Positions 16,974-25,507 of a stretch of DNA of 64,000 bases are shown in pieces. The notes beneath the pieces were generated by a model. It searched no databases. It saw only the letters and a list, made by a program, of their open reading frames with translations, and was not told the DNA's origin. The translations under genes were made by a program, and so were the position numbers. Origin of the DNA: Planctomycetota bacterium (GTDB lineage Bacteria > Planctomycetota > SZUA-567 > JAKLDR01); assembly GCA_022703445.1 (NCBI GenBank), contig JAKLDR010000010.1:16515-80514 (forward strand), written 5' to 3'. Every line of letters begins with the position of its first letter. Within the stretch, counting starts at the first letter, position 1.

Positions 16974-17219
16974 ATGTCGGGAAACGGAGAGGGCGCGGGA
17001 AGGCCGCGCGAGGAAGCATCGAAGAACAGTACGGCCATGAAGACGTGGCTCGTGAGCGGCAGGGACACGCAGGTGTTCACGTGCACCGTGAGGGCCGCGA
17101 CCAGGGAAGAAGCCATGAAGAAAGCCAATATGGGGGAGCGGGAGGAGGAATGCTGGGACAGCGATGGCCCCGGCCTCACGGACATCACGGCAACCGACGC
17201 CGAGGAGGTGGACGAATGA
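16974..17219 (+). CDS. Small hypothetical protein, first gene of DUF2958 operon
   Basis: 81 residues, starting behind AGGGAGGG. Low-complexity N-terminus, then a beta-rich core with TCTVRAATREEAMKKA, reminiscent of the short proteins in which a V-V-A strand precedes a repeated Ala-Glu helix; the 51260 protein has a comparable core (VTVRAETPEEAADRA). Acidic tail. Overlaps the DUF2958 gene by 4 bp. Function unknown. Confidence 0.6.
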   Translation: MSGNGEGAGRPREEASKNSTAMKTWLVSGRDTQVFTCTVRAATREEAMKKANMGEREEECWDSDGPGLTDITATDAEEVDE

Positions 17220-17758
17220 TTCTGCTGACCGAGGAACTGGAAAAGAGGTTCGCCGAGGTCGGCGACCAGGATGGCAAGGGCGGCGACGCGCTGGTAATCG
17301 CCCGGTTCTTCACGCCGGATAGCGGCTGGACGTGGTACGCGACCGAGTACGTGCCAGCGGACCGGGTGTTCTTCGGCTACGTGTGCGGCATCGAGGACGA
17401 ATGGGGCTACTTCAGCCTCGACGAAATGGAAAGCGTCCGCGGGCCGCTGGGGCTCGGCATCGAGCGCGACCTGCACTTCACCGAGAAGCCGCTCAGGGCC
17501 GCGCTCAAGGCGGACGGCAAGAGTTATCCGCGCACGCTGGACGAGATACACCAGCAGCGGCTGGCCGCGGACGAAGCGCCCAAGCCGGCGCCCGGGCCGG
17601 GCAGAACAAGCGGGCCGCCCGAGCCGGCGCCCTACGACGACATCAGCCCGAGCGGCACGGTCCTGCCCTGCGGCTGCGAGGCGGAGGAAGACGGCGAGGG
17701 CCGCCTGGTCATAACGTGCCTGTGCGACATGCACTTCGAGCAGCGGGCGGTCGAGTAG
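17216..17758 (+). CDS. DUF2958 family protein (copy 1)
   Basis: 180 residues. The ATG at 17216 overlaps the preceding stop (ATGA); upstream in-frame codons belong to another gene's region. Residues 1-100 are a DUF2958 domain: LLTEELEKRFAEVGDQ, WTWYATEY, FFGYVCGIEDEWGYFSLDEM and GLGIERDLHF. DUF2958 proteins are carried by plasmids, phages and integrative elements; their biochemical role is unknown. Residues 100-180 are a proline-rich linker and a cysteine-containing tail (LPCGCEAEED, LVITCLCDMHFEQR) absent from copy 2 at 34772. Confidence 0.8.
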   Translation: MILLTEELEKRFAEVGDQDGKGGDALVIARFFTPDSGWTWYATEYVPADRVFFGYVCGIEDEWGYFSLDEMESVRGPLGLGIERDLHFTEKPLRAALKADGKSYPRTLDEIHQQRLAADEAPKPAPGPGRTSGPPEPAPYDDISPSGTVLPCGCEAEEDGEGRLVITCLCDMHFEQRAVE

Positions 17759-17808
17759 GCCGCCCCATCATGCTCTCTCATAGAGGGAGAAGGAAGGAGG
17801 TAATAGGT

Positions 17809-18099
17809 ATGGAAAAGACAGAACAGAACGGAAGTTCCGGCCAGAAGCCGGAAAAGGAGTTCAGAGCGGGGGCCGTGAGGGCCTCGGTCTGGAAGAACAC
17901 CAGGAAGGACAAGGCAGGCCAGCCCTTCGAGGCCCTGAGCGTGCGCGTCGAGCGCCGCTACCAGGACAAGGAGGGCAACTGGTTGAGCACCAGTTCCTTC
18001 CGGCCCAACGACCTGCCCAGGCTCGCCCTGGTAGCCCAGAAGGCGTTCGAGCACGTCGCCATGGCCGCCGGGGAAGCCGGGGAGGGGGCCGAAGAGTAA
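17809..18099 (+). CDS. Small basic hypothetical protein
   Basis: 96 residues starting 8 nt after AGGAGG. A compact beta-rich core (FRAGAVRASVWKN, FEALSVRVERRYQDKEGNWL, RPNDLPRLALVAQKAFEHV) resembles single-domain proteins common in phages and plasmids in which a strand pair is followed by an ND-P-L-L helix. No catalytic motif. Third gene of the 16974 operon, 50 nt after the DUF2958 gene. Confidence 0.7.
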   Translation: MEKTEQNGSSGQKPEKEFRAGAVRASVWKNTRKDKAGQPFEALSVRVERRYQDKEGNWLSTSSFRPNDLPRLALVAQKAFEHVAMAAGEAGEGAEE

Positions 18100-18101
18100 G
18101 G

Positions 18102-18127
18102 CCCCGGTCCGGGGCGGCCGCGTTTTT
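18102..18127 (+). terminator. Hairpin followed by T-run
   Basis: CCCC-GGTCC-GGGG stem-loop (18102-18114), a GC-rich spacer and TTTTT at 18123-18127, immediately after the 17809 gene. The following GC-rich sequence repeats GCGGCCGC on both sides of the T-run. Archaea mainly use the T-run. Confidence 0.4.
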
Positions 18128-18184
18128 CGCCCGCGTGGGCGGCGGCCGCTATCCCGGTCCAGACAGGACATCAAGGAGGAAACT

Positions 18185-18688
18185 ATGTTGAACGAAAGAC
18201 AGCGAACGGAGCAGGCCGTGAGGCGGCTTGACTCGTTCGTTGGGACGGCCCCGAGGCAAGCGGGGCACGATACCGCCATACCCGTGGAGGAAGGCCCCGC
18301 GCCGACTGCACCGAAGGACGGGCCGCCCACCGGAGAGGCCGCGGTGCCCGGCCCGGCCGCAGACTTCGTCCCGGCCAGCGATATAGCGGCTGGCGGTGAC
18401 AGGCAACCCCGCGTCCTGACGCTCTACACCCACACGGGGGCGCGCAGGGTGCCGGTGGCCAGCATCCGCCGGGTGTTCCCGGGCGGCCTGCCCGGCGACG
18501 TGTACACCTACTGCGTGGAGGTGCGGCCGGGCGTCGAACGCATGGGCAACGGCCAGTTCCACCCGCACAGCATCTACGGTATCCGGCAGTCCACGGCCAG
18601 GTGGCTTTGCGGCGAGCTGGGCGTGCTGTTCGTGCCGGGGGAAGAGATGGTGGTGCCGGCGGCGCATATAAGCCCCCTTCCCAAGTAG
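18185..18688 (+). CDS. Hypothetical protein
   Basis: 167 residues behind AAGGAGGAA. The first 75 residues are disordered (Pro, Ala, Gly); the C-terminal half is a compact beta-rich domain (RVLTLYTHTGARRVPV, DVYTYCVEV, STARWLCGELGVLFVPGEEM). No recognised family. The 3' end contains GCATATAAGCCCCC (about 18663-18676), a TATA-like element that could drive the phosphatase gene at 18773; a very similar ACATATAAGCCCCC precedes the gene at 47141. Confidence 0.6.
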   Translation: MLNERQRTEQAVRRLDSFVGTAPRQAGHDTAIPVEEGPAPTAPKDGPPTGEAAVPGPAADFVPASDIAAGGDRQPRVLTLYTHTGARRVPVASIRRVFPGGLPGDVYTYCVEVRPGVERMGNGQFHPHSIYGIRQSTARWLCGELGVLFVPGEEMVVPAAHISPLPK

Positions 18689-18772
18689 AACCATGGCCGC
18701 CCCGCAGCGGCCGGGAAGTCCTTGCAGCGCCCCGGCCGCCGGAGAAGATACCGCCGGAGGCGACGGTGATTC

Positions 18773-19264
18773 ATGATTGAGGTCCACCCACGGCTGTTCA
18801 TCGGGACCGAGCATGATTACGAGGCCGTGGTCAGGAACCAGCCCGGCTGGTGGGTCGTTCACGCCTGCAAGGAACCGTACCACCGGCAGCTCCTGGGCTA
18901 CAGGAGCCGGGGCGCGCCCAAAGGCCATCCTGAGTACTTCCTGGCGGTGAGGGGCACCCGGCTGTTCCTGAACTTGGTGGATGCTGATGACCCGGCCTAC
19001 ATACCCAAGCAGATCATCGATACGGCGCTGGCCTTCGTTGACAAGGGACTGAGCGGCGGCGGCCGCGTCCTCGTGCACTGCAACCAGGGTGAGTCGCGGG
19101 CCCCGAGCATCGGCCTGCTGTACATGGCCGCGCGGGCCGGCGCGCTCCCGCGGTCGACGCTGGACGAGGCGGAGGCCAGGTTCAGGCAGCTGTATCCCGG
19201 CTACAACCCCAAGGGAGGCATCCGCGGGTTCCTCCGGGCCAACTGGGGGGAGTACGTCAAGTAG
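18773..19264 (+). CDS. Cysteine-based protein tyrosine / dual-specificity phosphatase
   Basis: 163 residues. The catalytic loop VHCNQGESRAPS near residues 102-113 is the HCx5R(S/T) signature of tyrosine and dual-specificity phosphatases, with Cys as nucleophile and Arg binding phosphate. LFLNLVDADDP upstream provides the general-acid aspartate region. Small stand-alone phosphatases of this type are frequent in phages and plasmids; the substrate is unknown. Followed 13 nt later by a possible 35-codon ORF. Confidence 0.85.
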   Translation: MIEVHPRLFIGTEHDYEAVVRNQPGWWVVHACKEPYHRQLLGYRSRGAPKGHPEYFLAVRGTRLFLNLVDADDPAYIPKQIIDTALAFVDKGLSGGGRVLVHCNQGESRAPSIGLLYMAARAGALPRSTLDEAEARFRQLYPGYNPKGGIRGFLRANWGEYVK

Positions 19265-19277
19265 CAGGAGGTCCGAC

Positions 19278-19385
19278 ATGGACGCGCCGGTGGCTGCGGC
19301 TGAAAGGGGAGAGGCCGGTCCCCAAGGTATTTACGCTCCCGCGTCCAAAGTGACGATATATAGACAAGTTCCAGAAGGGTACTGA
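19278..19385 (+). CDS. Possible 35-codon ORF after the phosphatase gene
   Basis: Starts 5 nt after GGAGG, 13 nt behind the phosphatase stop, and ends one base before the ATG at 19387. The peptide (MDAPVAAAERG, IYAPASKVTIYRQVPEGY) matches nothing known. The TATA box of the ABC-3C operon lies within it, so it may be fortuitous. Confidence 0.3.
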   Translation: MDAPVAAAERGEAGPQGIYAPASKVTIYRQVPEGY

Positions 19386-19386
19386 C

Positions 19387-20142
19387 ATGAGCGTGAAAGA
19401 CTCAACGCGGCTCGCCCTTGCGTTCCGGAGCGGGGACCGGTGCGCCCGGCCGGAGTGCGGGAAGCAGTTGTGCGTGGACGCTGCCGCAGCTTCCGGGCCG
19501 GCGCTGGTGGGCGAAGCGGCACACATAGCCGGAGAGAAGCCGAAGGCGGCCCGGTACGACCCGAACATGACGGATGAGGAACGCGACCACTATAACAACC
19601 TGATCTACCTGTGCTGCAACTGCCACACGCTGATTGACAAGCCGGGGCAGGACCGGGAGTTCACGGTAGCCAAGCTCCATCAGATGAAGGACGGGCACGA
19701 GACGAAGGTGCGCGAGGCCCTGAACGAGGCCTTCGCGGAGGTCGGGTTCGACGAGCTGGCGTACGCCACCGAGTGGCTCGCCAGAGTGAAGCCGTCAGTT
19801 GCGGCCGGCGACTTCTGCGTAATCCCGCCGGAAGAGAAGATAAAGAAGAACGAGCTGTCTGAGCAGTCGCGGCTCACCATCGCCATGGGCCTCGGCGTTG
19901 CGAAGGAGGTGCGCTCCTTCGTTGAGTCCGAGGCGCAGCTCGACCCGGACTTCCCCGAGAGGCTGAGGGCAGGGTTCCTGGAGGAGTACTACCGCCTGCG
20001 GAAGGAAAGCACCAGGGGCGACGCCCTGTTTGACCTCATGTGCAGGTTTGCCCAGAGAGGGTTCAAGGAGCAAAGCCGCCGTTCCGCTGGCCTGGCTGTA
20101 CTGATATATCTCTTCGAGACGTGCGAGGTGTTTGAGAAATGA
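19387..20142 (+). CDS. ABC-three-component system effector with HNH nuclease
   Basis: 251 residues. An HNH-type N-terminal domain: RCARPECGKQL, GEAAHIAGEKP, NNLIYLCCNCHTLID, and TVAKLHQMKDGHE, with CxxC pairs and the catalytic His region. The C-terminal half is helical and would be the system-specific C-terminal domain. TATA-like GATATATAG at 19355-19363 lies about 26 nt before the ATG, so it is near leaderless. It overlaps the next gene by 4 bp. In ABC-3C conflict systems the effector is activated by the ABC ATPase through the middle component; here the predicted outcome is DNA cleavage. Confidence 0.8.
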   Translation: MSVKDSTRLALAFRSGDRCARPECGKQLCVDAAAASGPALVGEAAHIAGEKPKAARYDPNMTDEERDHYNNLIYLCCNCHTLIDKPGQDREFTVAKLHQMKDGHETKVREALNEAFAEVGFDELAYATEWLARVKPSVAAGDFCVIPPEEKIKKNELSEQSRLTIAMGLGVAKEVRSFVESEAQLDPDFPERLRAGFLEEYYRLRKESTRGDALFDLMCRFAQRGFKEQSRRSAGLAVLIYLFETCEVFEK

Positions 20143-20366
20143 TACTGCCGACCAAGCACATACCTGCCGAGCGCGCTTTGGTAGGTGTCGGGGCGGTTCT
20201 GCTGCAGCATCTGGAAAGGCCGCGCACGGTGTCGGACCTGTGGGAGAAGGTGAAGGATCATGAGGCTGTGGGTAACTTTGAGCGGTTTGTCCTCGGCCTG
20301 GACCTCCTGCACATGCTCGGGGCCGTCAACCTCTCAAGGGGGTTGCTTGTGAAGGTGAGCGGATGA
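20139..20366 (+). CDS. ABC-three-component middle component (MC6-like)
   Basis: 75 residues. LPTKHIPAERALVGVGAVLL, TVSDLWEKVK and FERFVLGLDLLHMLGAVNL match the pattern I know for the MC6-type middle component: an N-terminal NKH motif, then a small winged-helix-like domain. It overlaps both neighbours by ATGA, locking the three genes into one translation-coupled operon. Role: adaptor between the HNH effector and the DUF2326 ATPase. Confidence 0.8.
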   Translation: MILPTKHIPAERALVGVGAVLLQHLERPRTVSDLWEKVKDHEAVGNFERFVLGLDLLHMLGAVNLSRGLLVKVSG

Positions 20367-22108
20367 TACACGGACTCAGCGCCAACAAACGAACGTTCAA
20401 GGAGGTGTCGTTTTCGCCCGGCATGAACGTGGTTCTCGCAGACCGGACGGAAGCGGCCACAATGAAGGATACGCGGAACGGCCTGGGCAAGTCGACCCTC
20501 CTGGAAATCATCGACTTCTGCCTTGGCGCGGAGATTGATGAAGGGCAGGGGCTCGGAGTCAAGGCCCTCGAGGAGTGGGCGTTCACGCTGGACATCACCA
20601 TCGGCCCCAACAGGGTACGGGTCACGCGGAGCACGAAGAACCACAAGAAGGTGTCCATCGAGGGGCCCGCAGACGGATGGCCCGTGAAGCCGGAATGGGA
20701 CAAGCATCTCGGGGCCAGCTGCCTTGCACTGAAGGACTGGAAGGATGTGCTGGCCTCTTCCATGTTCGGGTTGCCGCTCGTCTTTGAGGAGAAATACCGG
20801 CCAACCTTCCGCAGCCTGATTTCATACTTCGTCCGCCGCAGCAACGATGCCTACAACGATCCCTTCCACCATTTCCGGAACCAGAAGGAAGCGGATATCC
20901 AGGTCAACAACTGTTTCCTGCTGGACTTAGCCTGGCAGAAAGCCAACGAGTGGCAGCTGCTGAAGGACCAGCTCGACGGCATCAACGCCGTGCAGAAGGC
21001 GATGAAAAGCGGGGCGCTCCAGGGCGTTGCCGGCACCATCGGCCAACTGGAAGCAGAGAAGGTCAGAATCGAGGGCCGGGCCAAGGAAGAGCGGCAAGCC
21101 CTGGATGAGTTCCGGGTGCACCCGCAGTACAGACAGATACAGGATGAGGCCAACGACCTGACCAAGCGCATGCAGGAGCTTGTGAACGCCAACGTGGCCG
21201 ACCGTGGCCGGCTGCGGATGTACGAGACGGCCGTCGCGGACGAGCAATCCCCTTCTGACGACCGGATCGAGGCGCTCTTCCGGGAAGCCGGGGTCGTGTT
21301 CAAGGATGGGGTGAAGGCAACCCTGGCCGCCGCCCGCGATTTCCACAAGCGGATCATAGGGAACCGCCGGACCTTCCTTGGCGCCGAGATGGAGCGCCTG
21401 AGAAGGCGTATCGATGGCCGGGAGGAAGCCATCAAGGCCTTGTCGGATCAGAGGTCAGGGCTCATGTCGATTCTCAAGACGCACGGGGCGCTTGATGAGT
21501 TCGCGAGGCTCCAGGAGCAGCACGTCAAGACGCGTGAACGGCTGGAGCAGTTGAGCACACGCATATCGGAGATGAAGGATGTCGGCAAGAAGAAGAGAGA
21601 CCTAAAGGTTGCGCAGGCCGAGCTGCAAAGATCCGCCGAAGCGGACTATGAGGAGCGCCGGGAACGCTGGGAGCAAGCGCTTCACGTGTTCAACGAGAAC
21701 TCGCAGGCCCTGTACAAGTCACCGGGCAACCTGATTATCAACGTGGCGGAGACGGGCTATAAGTTCGGCGTGGAGATACAGGGTAGCGGCAGCGAGGGCA
21801 TCGGCAAGATGAAGATCTTCTGCTATGATATGATGCTCGCGGAGGTTCTGGACAAGAAGCGCCCATGGCCTGGCTTTGTCATCCACGACAGCCTCATTTA
21901 CGACGGCGTGGATTCGCGGCAAAGGGCGCTGGCACTGGAGCTGGCTGCCAAGAAGGCACAAGAGCACTCGTTCCAGTACATCTGCACCCTCAACTCTGAC
22001 ATGATTCCTGAGGCGGACTTCTCCCCGGGGTTCAAGCTTGATTCTTACGTTCGGTTGAGGCTGACCGACAAGGACGCCGGCGGCAGCCTGCTGGGCATCA
22101 GGTTCTGA
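20363..22108 (+). CDS. DUF2326-type ABC ATPase of ABC-three-component system
   Basis: 581 residues. SMC/Rad50-like architecture: N-terminal ATPase half with Walker A NGLGKSTLLE near residue 38, a central coiled coil (about 190-460), and a C-terminal DUF2326 half with MKIFCYDMMLAE and PGFVIHDSLIYDGVDSRQ, whose IHDS segment takes the Walker B position. In ABC-3C systems this ATPase is the sensor for invasive DNA or altered DNA ends. Overlaps the MC gene by 4 bp; ends 28 nt before the secreted nuclease gene at 22137. Confidence 0.88.
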   Translation: MIHGLSANKRTFKEVSFSPGMNVVLADRTEAATMKDTRNGLGKSTLLEIIDFCLGAEIDEGQGLGVKALEEWAFTLDITIGPNRVRVTRSTKNHKKVSIEGPADGWPVKPEWDKHLGASCLALKDWKDVLASSMFGLPLVFEEKYRPTFRSLISYFVRRSNDAYNDPFHHFRNQKEADIQVNNCFLLDLAWQKANEWQLLKDQLDGINAVQKAMKSGALQGVAGTIGQLEAEKVRIEGRAKEERQALDEFRVHPQYRQIQDEANDLTKRMQELVNANVADRGRLRMYETAVADEQSPSDDRIEALFREAGVVFKDGVKATLAAARDFHKRIIGNRRTFLGAEMERLRRRIDGREEAIKALSDQRSGLMSILKTHGALDEFARLQEQHVKTRERLEQLSTRISEMKDVGKKKRDLKVAQAELQRSAEADYEERRERWEQALHVFNENSQALYKSPGNLIINVAETGYKFGVEIQGSGSEGIGKMKIFCYDMMLAEVLDKKRPWPGFVIHDSLIYDGVDSRQRALALELAAKKAQEHSFQYICTLNSDMIPEADFSPGFKLDSYVRLRLTDKDAGGSLLGIRF

Positions 22109-22136
22109 GTAGGGAGGCAACTCCCGAGGTTCTTCC

Positions 22137-23009
22137 ATGACCCGCAAAGCCGCCGTCGGCTGGACCATCGCCTTTGTCCTGCTCCTGCTGCTCCTCGGCG
22201 GCGCCGGCTACTATTACTACGCCACTCAGCAACAGCAGCCCTCCGGCGGCACGGCTGGGCCGCAGGCAACGACGACGCCCCCGGCGACCACCAGCAGCTC
22301 GCCCACCGTCACCTTCATGACCTGGAACGTACGCGGCTACCCGGAGAAGGACGCCGCCAGCCGGGCGTGGTTCAGCGGCCAACTCCTCCGCCTGAAGCCC
22401 GACTTGCTCTGCGTCCAGGAGATCGCCAACCAAGCCAAGGCCGACCAGTTCCTGGCCGCCGAGCGCGGCTTCTCCTGGGCGGCCTTCCTGGATTCCTCCG
22501 ACGGCCAGGACAACGCCATCTTCGGCGCCGGCGGCGTCGGCCACGAGGACATGCCGGACCCGCAGGGATTCCAGCACCCGGCGCAGGCGGCCTACGTCTG
22601 GTCAGGCGGCTTCGACGCCGTCGTCGTTACCGTGCACCTTTCGTGGACGAACGCCACCCTTCGGGAGAAGGAGAAGACGCTGCTGCGCGGCGTCGTGGCG
22701 AACATGCTCAAGAAGGACCCGGACGTAATGGTGGTGGGCGACTTCAACACCGAGGGCGCCGACATCCGCGAGCTGGCCAGTTCCATCGGCCTGCGGGTGA
22801 TGGAGCCGACGAACCAGGCCGGCACCACCCACGCCGGCCACCACTATGACTGGTTCCTGGTCTCGCCCGACCTGGCCGACGAGGAAGCCATCGACTGCCA
22901 CGTCGAAACGTTCAGCGGGGCCGACATGGCGACTGCCACGGCTGTGTCGGACCACCTGCCGGTCATGGCGAGGTTCAGGACGGACGAGAAGTATGGGGAC
23001 CGGCGATGA
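22137..23009 (+). CDS. Membrane-anchored endonuclease/exonuclease/phosphatase-fold hydrolase
   Basis: 290 residues. An N-terminal transmembrane anchor (AFVLLLLLLGGAGYYYYA, about 10-30), a Gln/Thr/Pro linker to residue 58, then an EEP domain with all core motifs: FMTWNVRG, LLCVQEIANQ, VVVTVHLSW, VVGDFNTEG, HHYDWFLVS and SDHLPVMAR. Probably acts outside the membrane on DNA, phosphoesters or lipids. It follows the ABC-3C operon by 28 nt on the same strand, so it may be an added module or simply a neighbour. Confidence 0.82.
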   Translation: MTRKAAVGWTIAFVLLLLLLGGAGYYYYATQQQQPSGGTAGPQATTTPPATTSSSPTVTFMTWNVRGYPEKDAASRAWFSGQLLRLKPDLLCVQEIANQAKADQFLAAERGFSWAAFLDSSDGQDNAIFGAGGVGHEDMPDPQGFQHPAQAAYVWSGGFDAVVVTVHLSWTNATLREKEKTLLRGVVANMLKKDPDVMVVGDFNTEGADIRELASSIGLRVMEPTNQAGTTHAGHHYDWFLVSPDLADEEAIDCHVETFSGADMATATAVSDHLPVMARFRTDEKYGDRR

Positions 23010-23018
23010 TGAAAGCCG

Positions 23019-24173
23019 TCAAGCTCCGGGATGTGCTGGCCCCGGATCGATAGCTTCCCTTCGTTGCCTTTCTTTCTCCTTGATGGTGCGGTCAATCCCA
23101 TCCGCCTTCTTCCTGAACACGTCGCGTAACTCACGGTCCCGGATAGCTCCGAACTTGAGCGGCTCATGATTATCGTAAGGCTCCATAAAGGAAAGCCGCA
23201 TGGGGAATGATGGGTGCGGCTCAAAGGAATGGATGATCTCCCCGATGTACTCACCGGTCTCGGCATCGTACCCCGGGGCTTTGTGGTCAATCATCTGCGG
23301 CCGCTCAAGCTTTGGCGCCCACTCCTGCCATAGAGAGCGCACATACTTCTCGTGACCAGGATGCGCAAAGAAAGCGGCATCCTGTGACGTGTTCATCTGG
23401 AGGACGTTGAGCATGTCAACGTCGGCCTTCGTCTCAACGTTAACCCAGTGGCCAATCACTGAAGGAACCCGATACTTCGCCGAGTCAAAGAACATCAAAC
23501 CGAGCCGCGGCCCTAAGGGCAGGTAGACCTGAAGCCCCGGCGTCTGCAAGCCCGTCAACGACTTGTACCGGACTTTCTGATACGCCATATTGACAAGGGC
23601 CACCACGCCATCGCCGAACAGGAAAGGCCACCGCGTGCAGTTCCTGAGCAGCACGGCGTCCAAGTCAAGCAGCAAACCGCCCGATATGAACGAGTACAGA
23701 ATCTCGACTGCGTGAGCCTGCTTTGGGTCCACTCCAATGTTGTCCAGGTTCTTCTCGATCCACGCCTTAAGCTCGGGGTCCGGGGGAAACTTGTCCAGGT
23801 TATGCCTGATGTACTCCCGGGCCAAGTTGTTAGTGGAGCCCAACATCTTGTCGCGTTCAAGCTTCGTCCGGGCGCGTTGAAAGACTATGAACGTGCAAAG
23901 GATGTTGTATTCCTTGGGCGTCATGCCGATCAGACGTTCGGAGTCGCGGATTCTCTGTATGATGCGAAGAGCATCGGATTCCAGCTCGCCATAGGACTTC
24001 TCTATTTCAGGGGAGCCGTAGAAGTAGTTCTCGGCGCACTGATTGCGGATGCTGGCCCCCAGCACGACCTGGCCGGTATCCCGGAGAACGAGGTTGATGG
24101 TCTTCCCGTCTTCAGAGAAGAACCGGCAATAGCCCTGCGGCACATAGTGTTGCTTCCTGTAATCGGCCGACAT
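23019..24173 (-). CDS. DUF4238 protein
   Basis: 384 residues, convergent with the nuclease gene (9 bp apart). YRKQHYVPQGYCRFFSEDGK at the start is the hallmark of DUF4238, and the internal EYNILCTFIVFQRARTK fits the family. DUF4238 proteins are found in defence islands and with toxin-antitoxin-like partners; biochemistry is unknown. Preceded on the same strand, 15 nt upstream, by an XRE-type regulator, making a two-gene regulator/effector-like unit. Confidence 0.8.
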   Translation of the reverse strand: MSADYRKQHYVPQGYCRFFSEDGKTINLVLRDTGQVVLGASIRNQCAENYFYGSPEIEKSYGELESDALRIIQRIRDSERLIGMTPKEYNILCTFIVFQRARTKLERDKMLGSTNNLAREYIRHNLDKFPPDPELKAWIEKNLDNIGVDPKQAHAVEILYSFISGGLLLDLDAVLLRNCTRWPFLFGDGVVALVNMAYQKVRYKSLTGLQTPGLQVYLPLGPRLGLMFFDSAKYRVPSVIGHWVNVETKADVDMLNVLQMNTSQDAAFFAHPGHEKYVRSLWQEWAPKLERPQMIDHKAPGYDAETGEYIGEIIHSFEPHPSFPMRLSFMEPYDNHEPLKFGAIRDRELRDVFRKKADGIDRTIKEKERQRREAIDPGPAHPGA

Positions 24174-24188
24174 TCTCTAGGTGCCCCT

Positions 24189-24449
24189 TCACTTCCTCCT
24201 GAGACACTCCGAAGTCCCGTACTCGTCCGGGTCCCCGGGCATGTTCTCTGCCTCGAAGAAATACAGCGGCTTCACCTTGAGCGCGTCGGCCAACCGGAGC
24301 AGCTCCAGCGAGCGCACGTTGGCGTAACCGTTTTCGACGGCCCAGATGCGTCCGGGGGCGATCATCGCCAGGTGGCCAAGCCAAGCGGTTGACATGCGGC
24401 GTTCCTTCCGCAGCCTGCGGATGGTCTGCCCGAGTTCCTGTATCTGCAT
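24189..24449 (-). CDS. XRE-family HTH regulator
   Basis: 86 residues. The ATG at 24449 follows GGGGGAG; the frame continues upstream but without a ribosome binding site. Helix-turn-helix with IRRLRKERRMSTAWLGHLA and IWAVENGYANVRSLELLRLA, then LKVKPLYFFE. Likely represses its own two-gene unit with DUF4238. Confidence 0.8.
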   Translation of the reverse strand: MQIQELGQTIRRLRKERRMSTAWLGHLAMIAPGRIWAVENGYANVRSLELLRLADALKVKPLYFFEAENMPGDPDEYGTSECLRRK

Positions 24450-24638
24450 CGGCCCGGCGCTCCCCCTGCGCGGGATTGTCTGCCTCCCGGGGCGGCCGTC
24501 AACTGCCACGAACGAACGCCGGCCGGGGCAGATGCCCGGAGTCGCACATACCGATGATACCCATGGCCGATGTGCGCTGCCGCTTGCAGCGGCCGTGACG
24601 CCATGGAAGATCCCCACGGGCTCTTGGAGGACTGACCC

Positions 24639-25424
24639 ATGGCGCAGGTTGAGTGCTCGCTCCACGATGTGCGGCGCGTCGTCCGCGAGGAGCTGGAGAA
24701 GCTGCTCTGGCCTCGCTCTGTTCCCCTGGAGGTCACAGTGAAGCAGGCTGCGATGTACCTGGGCGTCGCCCAGTGCACCATACGCAAGTGGGTGGTAAGC
24801 GGGGAGCTTGAAGTGGGCAGGCGCATCGGGGGCAGGTTCTGGATACGTCTGCCGCTGTCAACCTACAGCGCCACGCTCGGGGAAAGCGTGATGCAGCATT
24901 TCTCCCGGCACAGGGCGTTGCGCTACCTGCTCCTGGCCCCCGATCCGCAGGAAACAGCCCAGGCGCAGGCCGAGCGGAACGAACAGTTCCTGGCGGAAGT
25001 TACAGACGGCCTCAGCGACCGCGTTGGGCCGGGAGAGGAACTGCCCCCTCTGCCAGACCTAAAGTCCTTCCAGACCGGGCGCCGCAGGGGGCTGAGAGGC
25101 GTGGCCGGGAGGTGGGCCACATACTCGGCCGCGGACTGGGAGCAGATACCCGAGCAAGCGGGCCTGTACGCACTGTATCTCGATGGGAAGCTCATGTACA
25201 TCGGCCGGCACGAGAACGTGCGTGCCCGGCTGACGTTTCAGCGGAACGAGCCAGTCTTCGGCCGGTTGCCGCGCATGAGGCCCAAAGACCAGGCCAAGCG
25301 TGTCGTAATCAAGTTCTCACCGAGCCGGCGCAGCGGGGAAGAACTCATGCGGGCCCACCGCCTGCTCAAGCGCCTGAAACCGCCGTTGAACGAGCCCAGG
25401 CGCAGCCGGCGCGGATGGCTGTGA
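24639..25424 (+). CDS. Excisionase-type HTH fused to GIY-YIG nuclease
   Basis: 261 residues behind TTGGAGGAC. The N-terminal 80 residues contain a MerR/excisionase-like helix-turn-helix (VTVKQAAMYLGVAQCTIRKW followed by VGRRIGGRFWI). A linker (80-175) leads to a GIY-YIG domain: AGLYALYLDGKLMYIGRHEN, RARLTF, then the Arg and Glu region (RRSGEELMRAHRLLKRLKPPLNE). The fusion suggests site-directed cleavage by a DNA-binding head, as in homing endonucleases or element-control proteins. Divergent from the XRE/DUF4238 unit across 189 bp (24450-24638), where I see only this gene's ribosome binding site and no clear TATA box. Confidence 0.82.
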   Translation: MAQVECSLHDVRRVVREELEKLLWPRSVPLEVTVKQAAMYLGVAQCTIRKWVVSGELEVGRRIGGRFWIRLPLSTYSATLGESVMQHFSRHRALRYLLLAPDPQETAQAQAERNEQFLAEVTDGLSDRVGPGEELPPLPDLKSFQTGRRRGLRGVAGRWATYSAADWEQIPEQAGLYALYLDGKLMYIGRHENVRARLTFQRNEPVFGRLPRMRPKDQAKRVVIKFSPSRRSGEELMRAHRLLKRLKPPLNEPRRSRRGWL

Positions 25425-25446
25425 AGAGCGGCATCTGCTGGGGGAG

Positions 25447-25481
25447 TGCCCGCGGCGCCACCCGCCCGCTCCGCCTATATG
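25447..25481 (+). promoter_or_regulatory. Promoter with shared upstream box (copy 1)
   Basis: TGCCCGCGGCGCCACCCG starting at 25447, then TATA CCTATATG at 25474-25481. The same box precedes TATA elements at 30410 and 34702 with almost the same spacing (27-29 bp). Located in the 3' end of, and just after, the GIY-YIG gene. Confidence 0.5.
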
Positions 25482-25507
25482 TACCCCCGCCGCCCAAGTC
25501 CGTCGCG

